From: Sulfitobacter pontiacus | GTDB taxonomy: Bacteria > Pseudomonadota > Alphaproteobacteria > Rhodobacterales > Rhodobacteraceae | Assembly: GCF_040790665.1 (NCBI RefSeq) | Contig: NZ_CP160849.1 | Coordinates: forward strand, 1,327,501 to 1,391,500 | DNA: 64,000 nt | Direction of reading: 5' to 3' | Shown here: positions 1-9,056 of the stretch, piece after piece | Layout: each line of letters starts with the position of its first letter | Numbering within the stretch: the first letter of the stretch is position 1 | Notes under the pieces: model-generated | What the model was told of the DNA's origin: nothing | Database searches by the model: none | Seen by the model: only the letters and a program-made list of their open reading frames with translations | Position numbers and translations under genes: made by a program

Positions 1-182
1 GAGAGAGTGGGCGGGTAAAAGTATGCTTTTGATCTGGAATAAGGGAAGACAGTTTCTTACCAGCTTCTGTCTCCCGCGTTGGACTGACGTCCTGCACTCT
101 ACCGGCCGTTTGAGGGTCTAAATTGTCCTCAAGTAGCCGAATAGGCGGTAGGACATTAAATCAGTCTTTCTTTTTCTGGATC
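1..182 (+). other. 3' part of 16S-23S internal transcribed spacer
   Basis: This stretch precedes the 23S rRNA and carries no gene. It contains a clear hairpin at 125-154 (5-bp outer stem GTCCT/AGGAC) that recurs twice inside the 23S gene. It also contains the left arm of the 23S processing stem (about 163-189), which pairs with about 3082-3109. A degenerate relative of the hairpin may lie at 96-117. Upstream spacer tRNAs (Ile/Ala are usual) and the 16S gene would lie outside the window. Confidence 0.8.
125..154 (+). repeat. rRNA hairpin motif, copy 1 (spacer)
   Basis: The arms GTCCTCAAGTAGCC and GGCGGTAGGAC form a 5-bp outer stem, an asymmetric internal loop (CAAGTA opposite GGT) and a short inner GC stem. 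The same motif recurs at 332-357 (inverted) and 1498-1525. Its place in the spacer just before 23S suggests an RNase III or other processing site, which is inferred. Confidence 0.75.
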
Positions 183-315
183 AAATCAAGCGCGAAAAGG
201 GCGTTTGGTGAATGCCTTGGCAGTAAGAGGCGATGAAAGACGTGATACTCTGCGATAAGCCATGGGGAGCTGAGAATAAGCTTTGATCCATGGATTTCTG
301 AATGGGGCAACCCAC

Positions 316-392
316 CTGATTGTTTATTGTTGTCCTACCGCTTTGCTACTTGAGGACGTAAGTTCGCAAGGTGCAGACGGTGGGTTCATCAG
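316..392 (+). other. 23S intervening sequence at helix 9
   Basis: About 80 nt replace the short helix 9 hairpin of E. coli 23S. The segment is closed by complementary cccacc/ggtggg and ctgat/atcag arms. At its centre is the hairpin 332-357, an inverted copy of the spacer hairpin. Helix 9 is the classical intervening-sequence site in alphaproteobacteria, where excision frees a 5.8S-like 5' fragment. Boundaries are approximate. Confidence 0.75.
332..357 (+). repeat. rRNA hairpin motif, copy 2 (inverted, helix 9)
   Basis: The reverse complement of this 26-nt segment matches copy 1 (125-154) except for the apical loop: the GTCCTCAAGTAGC and GCGGTAGGAC blocks are identical. The motif is therefore inserted in the opposite orientation. 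It still folds into the same stem, with the two internal-loop strands swapped. Confidence 0.8.
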
Positions 393-1294
393 TAAGCAGA
401 ACCAGGTATTTATAGACTGAATACATAGGTTTATAAAAGCAAACCCGGGGAACTGAAACATCTAAGTACCCGGAGGAAAGGAAATCAATTGATACTCCCC
501 TAGTAGCGGCGAGCGAACGGGGACCAGCCGAGCCATGAGTGTGGTTAGAATGCGTTGGAATGCGCAACCAAAGTGGGTGATAGTCCCGTATAAGAAGCAT
601 GATTGGACGTATTAAGTAGGGCGGAACACGTGAAATTCTGTCTGAAGATCGGAGGACCACCTTCGAAGGCTAAGTACTCCTTACTGACCGATAGTGAACC
701 AGTACCGTGAGGGAAAGGTGAAAAGCACCCCGACGAGGGGAGTGAAACAGTACCTGAAACCGAACGCCTACAATCAGTTGGAGGGTCTTTACGGCCTGAC
801 AGCGTACCTTTTGTATAATGGGTCATCGACTTGGTCTCACAAGCAAGCTTAAGCCGTTAGGTGTAGGCGTAGCGAAAGCGAGTCTTAATAGGGCGTTGAG
901 TTTGTGGGATCAGACCCGAAACCGAGTGATCTAGGCATGGCCAGGTTGAAGATAAGGTAACACTTATTGGAGGACCGAACCCACATCCGTTGAAAAGGAT
1001 CGGGATGAGCTGTGCCTAGGGGTGAAAGGCCAATCAAACTCGGAGATAGCTGGTTCTCTGCGAAATCTATTTAGGTAGAGCGTCATCCGAATACCCTCGG
1101 GGGTAGAGCACTGGATGGGTAATGGGGCCCCACAGGCTTACTGATCCTAACCAAACTCCGAATACCGAGGAGTACTAGATGGCAGACACACAGCGGATGC
1201 TAACGTCCGTTGTGAAGAGGGAAACAACCCTGACCTACAGCTAAGGCCCCTAATTCATGGCTAAGTGGGAAAGCAGGTGAGACGACCAAAACAA

Positions 1295-1325
<31 letters not shown>

Positions 1326-1447
1326 TAAAGATAGCGTAACAGCTCACTGGTCTAAATAAGTTGTCTTGCGGCGAAGATGTAACGGGGCTCAAGCCATGAG
1401 CCGAAGCTTAGGATGCATTAATTGCATGGTAGCAGAGCGTAGTGTGA

Positions 1448-1541
1448 CATAAGACTTATCTTTATTATCGCTTAACGTCTGTTTGGTACGTGTAAACGTG
1501 CTCAAGTAGCCGTAGGCGGTAGCACAAGATAAAGTCTTTTC
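1448..1541 (+). other. 23S intervening sequence at helix 45
   Basis: This segment replaces the helix 45 tip of E. coli 23S, between the conserved gagcgt at about 1435 and ctgtgaagccgg at about 1541. Its outer stem pairs aagacttatct (1451-1461) with agataaagtctt (about 1527-1538). Hairpin copy 3 (1498-1525) sits inside. It is probably excised from the mature rRNA, as at helix 9. Boundaries are approximate. Confidence 0.7.
1498..1525 (+). repeat. rRNA hairpin motif, copy 3 (helix 45)
   Basis: It has the same orientation as the spacer copy and differs mainly in the loop and in one covarying pair. The outer stem reads GTGCT/AGCAC here and GTCCT/AGGAC in the other copies, so the third pair has switched from C:G to G:C. 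The internal loop CAAGTA/GGT is unchanged. Confidence 0.8.
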
Positions 1542-2100
1542 TGTGAAGCCGGCGCGTGAGCGATCCGGTGGAGAGATCACTAGTGAGAATGATGACATGA
1601 GTAGCGACAAAGAGTGTGAGAGACACTCTCGCCGAAAATCCAAGGGTTCCTGCTTAAAGCTAATCTGAGCAGGGTAAGCCGACCCCTAAGGCGAGGCCGA
1701 AAGGCGTAGTCGATGGGAACCAGGTTAATATTCCTGGGCCAGATGGAAGTGACGGATCTCGAGGGTAGTTCATCCTTATCGGATTGAATGGGCTGCTTAG
1801 AGGTCCCTGGAAATAGCTCCATCGCTAGATCGTACCCTAAACCGACACAGGTGGATAGGTAGAGAATACCAAGGCGCTTGAGAGAACTATGTTGAAGGAA
1901 CTCGGCAAAATACCTCCGTAAGTTCGCGAGAAGGAGGCCCGGTTCCTAGGCAACTAGGGGCTGGGGGCACAAACCAGGGGGTGGCGACTGTTTATTAAAA
2001 ACACAGGGCTCTGCGAAGTCGTAAGACGACGTATAGGGTCTGACGCCTGCCCGGTGCCTGAAGGTTAAAAGGAGGAGTGAGAGCTCTGAATTGAAGCCCA

Positions 2101-2183
<83 letters not shown>

Positions 2184-2441
2184 CGACTTCCCCGCTGTCT
2201 CCAACATAGACTCAGCGAAATTGAATTACCGGTCAAGATGCCGGTTACCCGCGGTTAGACGGAAAGACCCCGTGCACCTTTACTACAACTTCACACTGGC
2301 ATTAGGCCGAACATGTGCAGGATAGGTGGTGGGCTTTGAAGCGTGGACGCCAGTCTGCGTGGAGCCTCCCTTGAGATACCACCCTTGTTCTGCTTGATGT
2401 CTAACCGCGGTCCGTTATCCGGATCCGGGACCCTGTGTGGT

Positions 2442-2474
<33 letters not shown>

Positions 2475-2616
2475 CGTAACGGAGGCGCGCGAAGGTTGGC
2501 TCAGAGCGGTCGGAAATCGCTCGTTGAGTGCAATGGCAGAAGCCAGCCTGACTGCGAGACTGACAAGTCGAGCAGAGTCGAAAGACGGCCATAGTGATCC
2601 GGTGGTCCCAAGTGGG

Positions 2617-2665
<49 letters not shown>

Positions 2666-3186
2666 ACTGCCCAAGAGTCCATATCGACGGCAGTGTTTGG
2701 CACCTCGATGTCGGCTCATCTCATCCTGGGGCTGGAGCAGGTCCCAAGGGTACGGCTGTTCGCCGTTTAAAGAGGTACGTGAGCTGGGTTTAGAACGTCG
2801 TGAGACAGTTCGGTCCCTATCTTCCGTGGGTGTAGGATACTTGAGAGGAGTTGCCCCTAGTACGAGAGGACCGGGGTGAACGATCCACTGGTGGACCAGT
2901 TGTTATGCCAATAGCAGTGCTGGGTAGCTATGATCGGACAGGATAACCGCTGAAGGCATCTAAGCGGGAAGCCCCCCTCAAAACAAGGTATCCCTGAGAG
3001 CCGAGATAGACCATCTCGTCGATAGGCCAGAGATGTAAGCGTAGTAATACGTTCAGTTGACTGGTACTAATTGCTCGATAGGCTTGATTTGATCCAGTAG
3101 AAGAAAGACTTCTTACTAGGACAAAAGCATACACATACAATCAGTTGTACTGACTTGGACAAATCCTCACCCAAAAAGGTGGGGGG

Positions 3187-3222
3187 CGGGAACGCGCATC
3201 CTTCGGATACGCTCTCTCCCGC
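3187..3222 (+). other. 23S-5S spacer hairpin with UUCG loop
   Basis: Arms starting gcggga and ending tcccgc enclose a second helix (gcatcc/ggatac, imperfect) capped by a TTCG tetraloop. It lies between the 23S and 5S genes and is probably a processing signal. It has no coding content. Confidence 0.55.
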
Positions 3223-3272
3223 TTGTTGCTCTTTTGCCAATGGCAAAAGGAACAACATAGAGGTTTTACTCG

Positions 3273-3389
3273 GTTTGGTGGTCATAGCGTAAGCAAAACA
3301 CCCGATCCCATCCCGAACTCGGCAGTTAAGTGCTACTGCGCCAATGGTACTGCGTCTTAAGACGTGGGAGAGTAGGTCACCGCCAAACC
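3273..3389 (+). rRNA. 5S ribosomal RNA
   Basis: The gene starts at gtttggtggtc and ends at ccgccaaacc, which pair to close the molecule. The internal conserved blocks cccgatcccatcccgaactc and gggagagtaggtc are present. The length of about 117 nt is normal. Outer arms agaggtttt (3260-3268) and aaaacctct (3394-3402) form a precursor processing stem. It follows 23S in the same operon. Confidence 0.95.
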
Positions 3390-3458
3390 TAGCAAAACCT
3401 CTACGTATCTCTCAAACGATGACAATTAATAAGCCAATACAAAAACATTGGCACCCGG

Positions 3459-3535
<77 letters not shown>

Positions 3536-3814
3536 ACTTTAAAGAACTTTAACTAGCACCAACCGCTCGCATCGCCTGCGGGCCTTGTGGCGTTTTGAGC
3601 CAACGTGATGGCGCGAGGGGTGACCTGATAGGAACGCAGGTCCCGCTACCTATAGCTGAATTTACGGAAGTGGGATGCTTCGTAAACACAAAGATTCGCA
3701 CATAGACACCTCAGCGAGAGCGCAAACTGTTAGCCCTCCACTCAAACAACCTGAACGCGCCCTAGAGCCGCAGCAGGCGTGCCTCATGGCGTTTCAGCGT
3801 GTTACGCGCGGCGT
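3536..3814. other. intergenic region, no gene recognised
   Basis: The region lies between the end of the rRNA operon and the 3' end of the Hint-domain remnant. Short overlapping reading frames here show no recognisable protein. A weak hairpin followed by TTTT near 3578-3598 might end the rRNA operon, but its stem is only about 4 bp. I see nothing else supportable. Confidence 0.5.
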
Positions 3815-4897
3815 TTATTGCTTTATGCCGCATTGCTCTGAAAGCGCGGGGAACAGCGCCAGGATCTCGTCGCGTTGCGCTTGGCCGATGCTTTGGAGTG
3901 TCTCTACTCCCGGCTGAAAGCTTTCTGTCCATGCCCCGTCCGACAGCACAAGCTGATGGCTTTCGAACATCAGGTGCACGTATTGAACAGAAGGAGGCGT
4001 GAACGTCCGGATCGTGTCACCATTCACCAAGTGCTTCGCGGCGACGAGGACCTCGTCCTGACCAAAATGTAGCATCGATCGCGCATCGGAAAGAAATATT
4101 CGGTGGTTGGGCGAAACGATAAGGTCGCGTTCTGGCGTTCCAGCGCCGAGAGCACCCGCCGTGATCAAAACGGGGCGCAGGTGTGGATAGACGACCAACT
4201 CCGCCGCTGTCAGCTGACGTGCGCCGACCCAAGAGACCTTCTGCATTCCGTGGTCGCGTGTGATGACAGCGTCACCGGCTTTCAAGTGCTCTACAGGGGT
4301 TTCGCCTTTTGCAGTGGCGATCAGGCTGCCCGCGGTGAAACATGGTACGGTGTTCCCGACATAGAACTTGCCGTTGCCATCCTCCAACGTACCGGATGCG
4401 ATGGAGCCGTCGCCGTCAAAATCCTGATCCGTATTGCGGTCAATCTTGAGTGTGCCGATATTGTCGCCCGCATTGGTACCTGGTGCCACCAGTAGATTCC
4501 CAAATGTGGGTGCGCTTGGGTCGTTGGCACCGCTTTCAGTGCGGGGCACCAGAACGTTGGCGTTGAACCGCACGTAGGTGTCGCCAAGTGCGCTGACATC
4601 GCTTTGGTTATTCGCCGATTGGCCGGGGTTCATCGGAACCTAATTATATTGGACGATGCCGGCGTTATAGTCGGCAGCACTTGCATAGACCTTGATCCCG
4701 ATGAAGGACGAGCCCCCGTCAAGTTCACCGTCTGCCGTTTCATTCTGTGTGATGAATTCGATGATGGCATCGTCAGCGAAGGGCTGGCTGCCACCGGAAA
4801 GTGTCATCTGACCAGCGCCGTCTTGGCCTGCGCTGGAGTTTGTGGACACGGCGGGATTGTTGATAACATCGATACAAACGCAAAAAAGCTCGCCATG
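3815..4897 (-). pseudogene. broken Hint-domain (Hedgehog/intein-like) protein
   Basis: The C-terminal two thirds encode a Hint-type domain beginning PCFTAGSLIATAKGE, with VSPNHRIFL and FESHQLVLSDGA, typical of secreted roseobacterial Hint_2 proteins of unknown role. The Shine-Dalgarno AGAGGA (4904-4910) points to an ATG at 4897, but that frame stops after 30 codons. One extra T in the T6 tract (4882-4887) would restore a continuous reading MASFFCVCIDVINNPAVST. Further on, an in-frame TAG (4642-4640) splits the frame; reading resumes as VPMNPGQSANN. Without both lesions the product would be about 360 residues. The part from 4633 to 3815 (272 codons) could still be translated from its internal ATG, but that ATG has no good ribosome site. 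Sequencing error is possible for the homopolymer but less so for the stop. Confidence 0.7.
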
Positions 4898-5167
4898 TCT
4901 TTATCCTCTGGTGGCCTGTGGGTCGGTCAAATGATCCGGACCGGCCTAGTTTATAGTAATTTCTGCAATTTCATTAGCGATAAGTGGCGACAAATCGACT
5001 TAACTTTTGACATATCACATGGATGTGAAGCGGGCCTGACGCCAGTGGGGCGTCTTTGATGGCGCTGTCGATGGTGGCTGGTATGCCGCAGATGCGATGC
5101 TGATTTAAAAGGGCAGTTCGACGGGCAGGGACAACGATCGCTAAGGCAGCACTAAGTAACAGTGAAA
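4898..5167. other. intergenic region, no gene recognised
   Basis: The region separates the Hint remnant from the tRNA-Leu terminator. It holds the putative promoter and ribosome site of the Hint gene at its left end. A small GC hairpin (gacgcc/ggcgtc, about 5039-5055) precedes ttt and may be a terminator on either strand. No protein frame is convincing. Confidence 0.5.
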
Positions 5168-5194
5168 TGAAAAAGCGACTTATCGGGGATAAGT
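5168..5194 (-). terminator. rho-independent terminator of tRNA-Leu
   Basis: Read on the minus strand, ACTTATC-CCC-GATAAGT forms a perfect 7-bp hairpin (5194-5178), followed by CGC and TTTTT. It starts at the last base of the tRNA CCA end. Confidence 0.75.
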
Positions 5195-5279
5195 GGTGCC
5201 CAGGAGAGGACTCGAACCTCCACACCGTTGCCAGTACTAGCACCTGAAGCTAGCGCGTCTACCATTCCGCCACCTGGGC
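5194..5279 (-). tRNA. tRNA-Leu (CAG)
   Basis: The 86-nt class II tRNA has the acceptor GCCCAGG paired to CCTGGGC and the anticodon loop TTCAGGT (anticodon CAG) on a ctagc/gctag stem. It has a long variable arm and the T loop GGTTCGAGTCC. CCA is encoded. It stands alone and is followed by its own terminator. Confidence 0.95.
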
Positions 5280-5493
5280 ACAGGGGGGTTGTGAGGGAGC
5301 GTTTATTGTTGTGGGGCGGGGGTGTCAATTGGATTCTCGCAACAAAATGAAACGGCGTGAAAATAAATCCGGAAAACCGAGGTTTGGTGCGGTGGGACGG
5401 GCTTTCGAGGCGATCTCTGCCGGAATTGCTGCTTGTTCCCGAGGGGGGCTGGATGTATCTGTAGCGCTAGATTTTCTGGTCAGGGGTATCATC

Positions 5494-6477
5494 ATGGCAA
5501 AGCTGGTCACGGTTTACGGCGGCTCCGGGTTTGTGGGGCGGTATATCGTTCGTCGCATGGCGTTGGCGGGATGGCGGGTGCGCGTCGCGGTGCGTCGCCC
5601 GAACGAGGCGCTGTTTGTGCGCACCTACGGCACTGTCGGCCAGGTCGAACCGGTCTTTTGCAACATCCGTGATGACGCGTCGGTGCGCGATGCGCTGCAG
5701 GGCGCTGATGTGGTGGTGAACTGCGTCGGTATTCTGGCCGAGGCGGGGAAAAACACCTTTGACGCCATTCAGGCCGACGGCGCAGAACGCATTGCGCGCT
5801 TGGCCGCCGCCGAAGGGATCGCGCGTTTGGTGCAAATCTCTGCCATCGGGGCGGATGCCGAAGCGGATAGCGAATATGCCCAGACCAAGGCGATGGGGGA
5901 GGCCGGTGTGCTCAAGCATATGCCGCAGGCTGTTATCCTGCGCCCCTCGATCGTGTTCGGCCCCGAGGATGACTTCTTTAACCGTTTCGCCGGTATGACG
6001 CGGATCAGCCCCGCGATCCCTGCTGTGGGGGCGGATACGCTGTTCCAGCCCGTCTACGTAGATGACGTGGCCCACGCGGCGGAGCTTGCGGTGACAGGCA
6101 AGGCCCCATCCGGTATTTATGAATTGGGTGGCCCCGAGGTCGAAAGCTTTCGCGGCCTGATGCAACGTATGCTTGATGTGGTGAACCGTCGCCGCATGGT
6201 TGTCGCCTTGCCGACTTTCGTGGCAAAGGTGATCGCCTTTGGCCTTGATGTGTTGCAGTCGGTGACGCTCGGCCTGGTCAAGAACAACACGCTGACCCGT
6301 GATCAGGTCAAGAACCTGGCGCATGATAATGTTGTGGGCGAGGGGGCGCAGGGCTTTGATGCTTTGGGGATCAGCCCCGTGTCCATGGGCTCCGTCCTGC
6401 CCGAGTACCTGTGGCGGTTCCGCCCCTCGGGCCAGTATGACGAGATCAAGCAATCCGCGAAGAACCTGCGGACCTAA
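5494..6477 (+). CDS. NDUFA9-like NAD(P)-binding epimerase-fold protein
   Basis: This is a 327-residue atypical short-chain dehydrogenase of the NDUFA9 type, an accessory protein associated with respiratory complex I in alphaproteobacteria and mitochondria. The dinucleotide motif GGSGFVG is at residues 9-15. YAQTK near residue 128 matches the YxxxK position. Two blocks typical of NmrA/epimerase proteins, LRPSIVFGPEDDF and QPVYVDDVA, follow. The start at 5494 was chosen for the AGGGG ribosome site 8 nt upstream and because the Rossmann strand begins at once. A longer frame from 5311 adds 61 residues of unlikely sequence. No complex I genes are nearby, so the complex I role rests on family knowledge only. 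Confidence 0.85.
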   Translation: MAKLVTVYGGSGFVGRYIVRRMALAGWRVRVAVRRPNEALFVRTYGTVGQVEPVFCNIRDDASVRDALQGADVVVNCVGILAEAGKNTFDAIQADGAERIARLAAAEGIARLVQISAIGADAEADSEYAQTKAMGEAGVLKHMPQAVILRPSIVFGPEDDFFNRFAGMTRISPAIPAVGADTLFQPVYVDDVAHAAELAVTGKAPSGIYELGGPEVESFRGLMQRMLDVVNRRRMVVALPTFVAKVIAFGLDVLQSVTLGLVKNNTLTRDQVKNLAHDNVVGEGAQGFDALGISPVSMGSVLPEYLWRFRPSGQYDEIKQSAKNLRT

Positions 6478-6498
6478 CGATTTCGATGTCGAATTTGG

Positions 6499-6530
6499 AA
6501 AGGCCCTGCCGGCGACGGCGGGGCCTTTTG
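6499..6530. terminator. bidirectional terminator between NDUFA9-like gene and uppP
   Basis: The sequence aaaggccctgccg-gcga-cggcggggcctttt forms a long GC stem flanked by A and T runs. It lies between convergent genes and can serve both. Confidence 0.85.
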
Positions 6531-6532
6531 CG

Positions 6533-7336
6533 TTAGCTGTAGGCGTATACCAAAAGCGCTGCTCCCAGCAGGATGCGATAGATGACGTAGGGGGTGAAAT
6601 TCACGCTGCGCAGCAGGCGCATCATCAGGAACAGTGCCAACAGTGCGGCGACGAAGGCGAAGCCCGCCGCGATCGACGCGTCGCGCGCGAGCTGCGCGTC
6701 GGCTTGCCCGATCACATCCAGTGACAAAAGCGCGCCAGAGGCGAGGATCGTGGGAATCGACATCAGCATAGACAGTGTGGCAGCGCTGGCGCGGTCATAG
6801 CCCAGTTTGCGGGCTGCGGTGATGGTGATGCCCGACCGCGATGTGCCGGGGATCAGCGCAAGCGCCTGCGCCAGACCCATCCAGACGGCACCTTTGACAT
6901 CCCAGTCGCCAGTATCCCGATCGCTGCGCCCCGTGCGATCCGCCCAATAAAGCACAATACCGAACAGCAGCATGGTCCAGCCGATCACCGCGACAGAGCG
7001 GAGCATTTCGTCAATCCCCAGCAGCTTGAACGTCAGCCCGACGACCAGCACCGGAATTGTTGCAAGGATCAGCAGGGCGGCGAGCCTTGCGCCGGGGGTG
7101 TCCATCTTGCCGCGCAGCAGGCGACCAAGCCCGATTGTGGCTTCTGCGACCTCGGACCGGAAGTAGAGCACGACCGCAAGGAGGGTGCCCACATGCACCG
7201 CGACATCAATCGCAAGCCCCTGATCCGGCCCGCCGGTCAGCGTGGGCAGCAGGATCAAATGACCCGAGGAAGAGACAGGCAGAAACTCTGTCAGACCCTG
7301 AATGATTGCGACAAGCAGCAGTTGGAACAGGGTCAT
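6533..7336 (-). CDS. uppP: undecaprenyl-diphosphatase
   Basis: This membrane enzyme (BacA/UppP family) dephosphorylates undecaprenyl diphosphate, recycling the lipid carrier for peptidoglycan and surface polysaccharides. It is 267 residues with about eight hydrophobic segments. Both signature regions are present: QGLTEFLPVSSSGHL near the N-terminus and PGTSRSGIT about two thirds along. The start at 7336 places the conserved MTLFQLLLVAIIQG at the N-terminus as in the family. No good Shine-Dalgarno precedes it, and an in-frame ATG at 7429 would add about 31 residues. It converges on the NDUFA9-like gene and diverges from gltD. Confidence 0.92.
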   Translation of the reverse strand: MTLFQLLLVAIIQGLTEFLPVSSSGHLILLPTLTGGPDQGLAIDVAVHVGTLLAVVLYFRSEVAEATIGLGRLLRGKMDTPGARLAALLILATIPVLVVGLTFKLLGIDEMLRSVAVIGWTMLLFGIVLYWADRTGRSDRDTGDWDVKGAVWMGLAQALALIPGTSRSGITITAARKLGYDRASAATLSMLMSIPTILASGALLSLDVIGQADAQLARDASIAAGFAFVAALLALFLMMRLLRSVNFTPYVIYRILLGAALLVYAYS

Positions 7337-7565
7337 AAGGGGGGTGGCCTTTGGGTCATTGGCGATGGCATAGGCATATAACTTTGGCGGGCTGGAAGGG
7401 AAGTCCGTTGTTGGGTCCGAATCGGACATAAATATATGGTAAATTTGCGAGAATATCGGGGTTGATATGAAATAAACCGCATATAGGTCAGCAAAGCTGC
7501 CTTTATAATCGTTTGGCCCCTGTGTATGAGGGGGCAGCAACGTGTTTCAGGCGGAGAGATCCAAG

Positions 7566-8999
7566 ATGGCAAAGCAGCCAATGCTCAAGTTTACAACGGT
7601 ATCCCGGGATATGCCCGAAAAACGGATGCCGAATCTGCGTCGTGAAGACTTTAAAGAGATTTATGCGGAATACGCGGATGAGAAAGCGCAGGAGCAGTCC
7701 AGCCGCTGTAGCCAATGTGGCGTTCCCTATTGCCAGACCCATTGCCCGCTGCACAACAATATTCCCGACTGGCTGCGCCTGACCGCCGAAGGGCGTCTGC
7801 AAGAGGCCTATGAGGTCAGCCAGGCCACCAACACCTTCCCCGAAATCTGCGGTCGCATCTGCCCGCAGGACCGTCTGTGCGAAGGCAACTGTGTGATCGA
7901 ACAATCCGGCCACGGCACTGTGACCATCGGCTCGGTCGAGAAATACATCACTGATACCGCGTGGGAAAATGGCTGGGTGCAGCCGATCAAGCCCAAGACC
8001 GAACGCGCCGAATCCGTTGGCATCATCGGCGCGGGCCCCGGTGGTCTGGCCGCAGCCGACGTGCTGCGCCGCGCGGGTGTGCAGGTCACCATCTATGACC
8101 GCTATGACCGCGCGGGTGGTTTGCTGACCTACGGCATCCCCGGTTTCAAGCTGGAAAAAGATGTGGTCATGCGCCGCAACGACCAGCTGGCCGAAGGTGG
8201 CGTTAACTTTGAATTGAACTGCGATGTGGGCGTCGACATCAGCTTTGCCGATATCCGCGCCAAGCATGACGCCGTGATCATCGCGACTGGCGTCTATAAA
8301 ACACGTGACATCCAGGCCCCCGGCGTGGGCGGCGTTGGTCTTGAGCGCGCGATTGATTTCCTGACCGTGAGCAACCGCAAAAGCTTTGGCGACAAGGTAG
8401 AGGAATTCGATTCCGGCCGTTTCAATGCCGAAGGGAAGCGCGTTGTCGTGATCGGCGGTGGGGATACCGCGATGGACTGTGTACGGACCTCGATCCGTCA
8501 GGGGGCCACCTCGGTCAAATGTCTGTACCGCCGTGACCGCGCCAACATGCCCGGCTCGCAACGCGAAGTGCAAAACGCCGAGGAAGAAGGCGTGGTCTTC
8601 GAATGGTTGTCCGCACCCAAAGGGTTCGTCGGTGATCCGGTGACCGGCGTCGTCGTGCAAAAGATGCGCCTTGGCGCGCCGGATGTCTCGGGTCGTCAGG
8701 CCCCCGAGGTGATCGAGGGTGCCGATTATGTCGAAGAGGCGGATCTTGTGATCATGGCGCTTGGCTTTGAACCCGAAGACCTGCCCACGCTGTGGAACAC
8801 GCCCGAGCTGCCGGTCAACCGTTGGGGCACGGTCAAGGCCGACTATATCACCGGCGCGACCGAGCTGGATGGCGTCTATGCCGTGGGCGATATCGTGCGC
8901 GGTGCGTCGCTGGTGGTCTGGGCCATCAAGGACGGGCGCGACTGTGCGCAAGCGATCCTTGAAAAGATGGGGGCCAGCGTGGCCATCGCGGCCGAATAA
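7566..8999 (+). CDS. gltD: glutamate synthase (NADPH) small subunit
   Basis: GltD takes electrons from NADPH through FAD and Fe-S clusters to the large subunit, which makes glutamate from glutamine and 2-oxoglutarate. It has 477 residues, normal for the family. The N-terminal cysteine clusters CSQCGVPYCQTHCP and CGRICPQDRLCEGNC bind Fe-S. The FAD motif IIGAGPGG lies near residue 153 and the NADP motif VVVIGGGDTAMDC near 292. The ATG at 7566 follows GGAGAG by 8 nt; an upstream start at 7542 is less likely. gltB follows 57 bp downstream, in reversed order relative to E. coli. Confidence 0.97.
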   Translation: MAKQPMLKFTTVSRDMPEKRMPNLRREDFKEIYAEYADEKAQEQSSRCSQCGVPYCQTHCPLHNNIPDWLRLTAEGRLQEAYEVSQATNTFPEICGRICPQDRLCEGNCVIEQSGHGTVTIGSVEKYITDTAWENGWVQPIKPKTERAESVGIIGAGPGGLAAADVLRRAGVQVTIYDRYDRAGGLLTYGIPGFKLEKDVVMRRNDQLAEGGVNFELNCDVGVDISFADIRAKHDAVIIATGVYKTRDIQAPGVGGVGLERAIDFLTVSNRKSFGDKVEEFDSGRFNAEGKRVVVIGGGDTAMDCVRTSIRQGATSVKCLYRRDRANMPGSQREVQNAEEEGVVFEWLSAPKGFVGDPVTGVVVQKMRLGAPDVSGRQAPEVIEGADYVEEADLVIMALGFEPEDLPTLWNTPELPVNRWGTVKADYITGATELDGVYAVGDIVRGASLVVWAIKDGRDCAQAILEKMGASVAIAAE

Positions 9000-9056
9000 G
9001 CGCCCCTTTCAACTGATATTTCGCGCCTCGGGCGCGCCCGATTTAGGAGATTCCAA

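Noticed and set aside
5311..5493. N-terminal extension of the NDUFA9-like protein
   Set aside because: The 61 additional residues have no ribosome site and precede the Rossmann strand; the ATG at 5494 is much better placed.
5467..6453. Long open frame on the minus strand opposite the NDUFA9-like gene
   Set aside because: It is an antisense shadow with histidine- and arginine-rich composition and no recognisable motif. The plus strand has a clear Rossmann protein, ribosome site and terminator.
7503..8951. 482-codon minus-strand frame opposite gltD
   Set aside because: High-GC codon bias of gltD keeps the opposite frame open. The translation has no family features and gltD is unmistakable.
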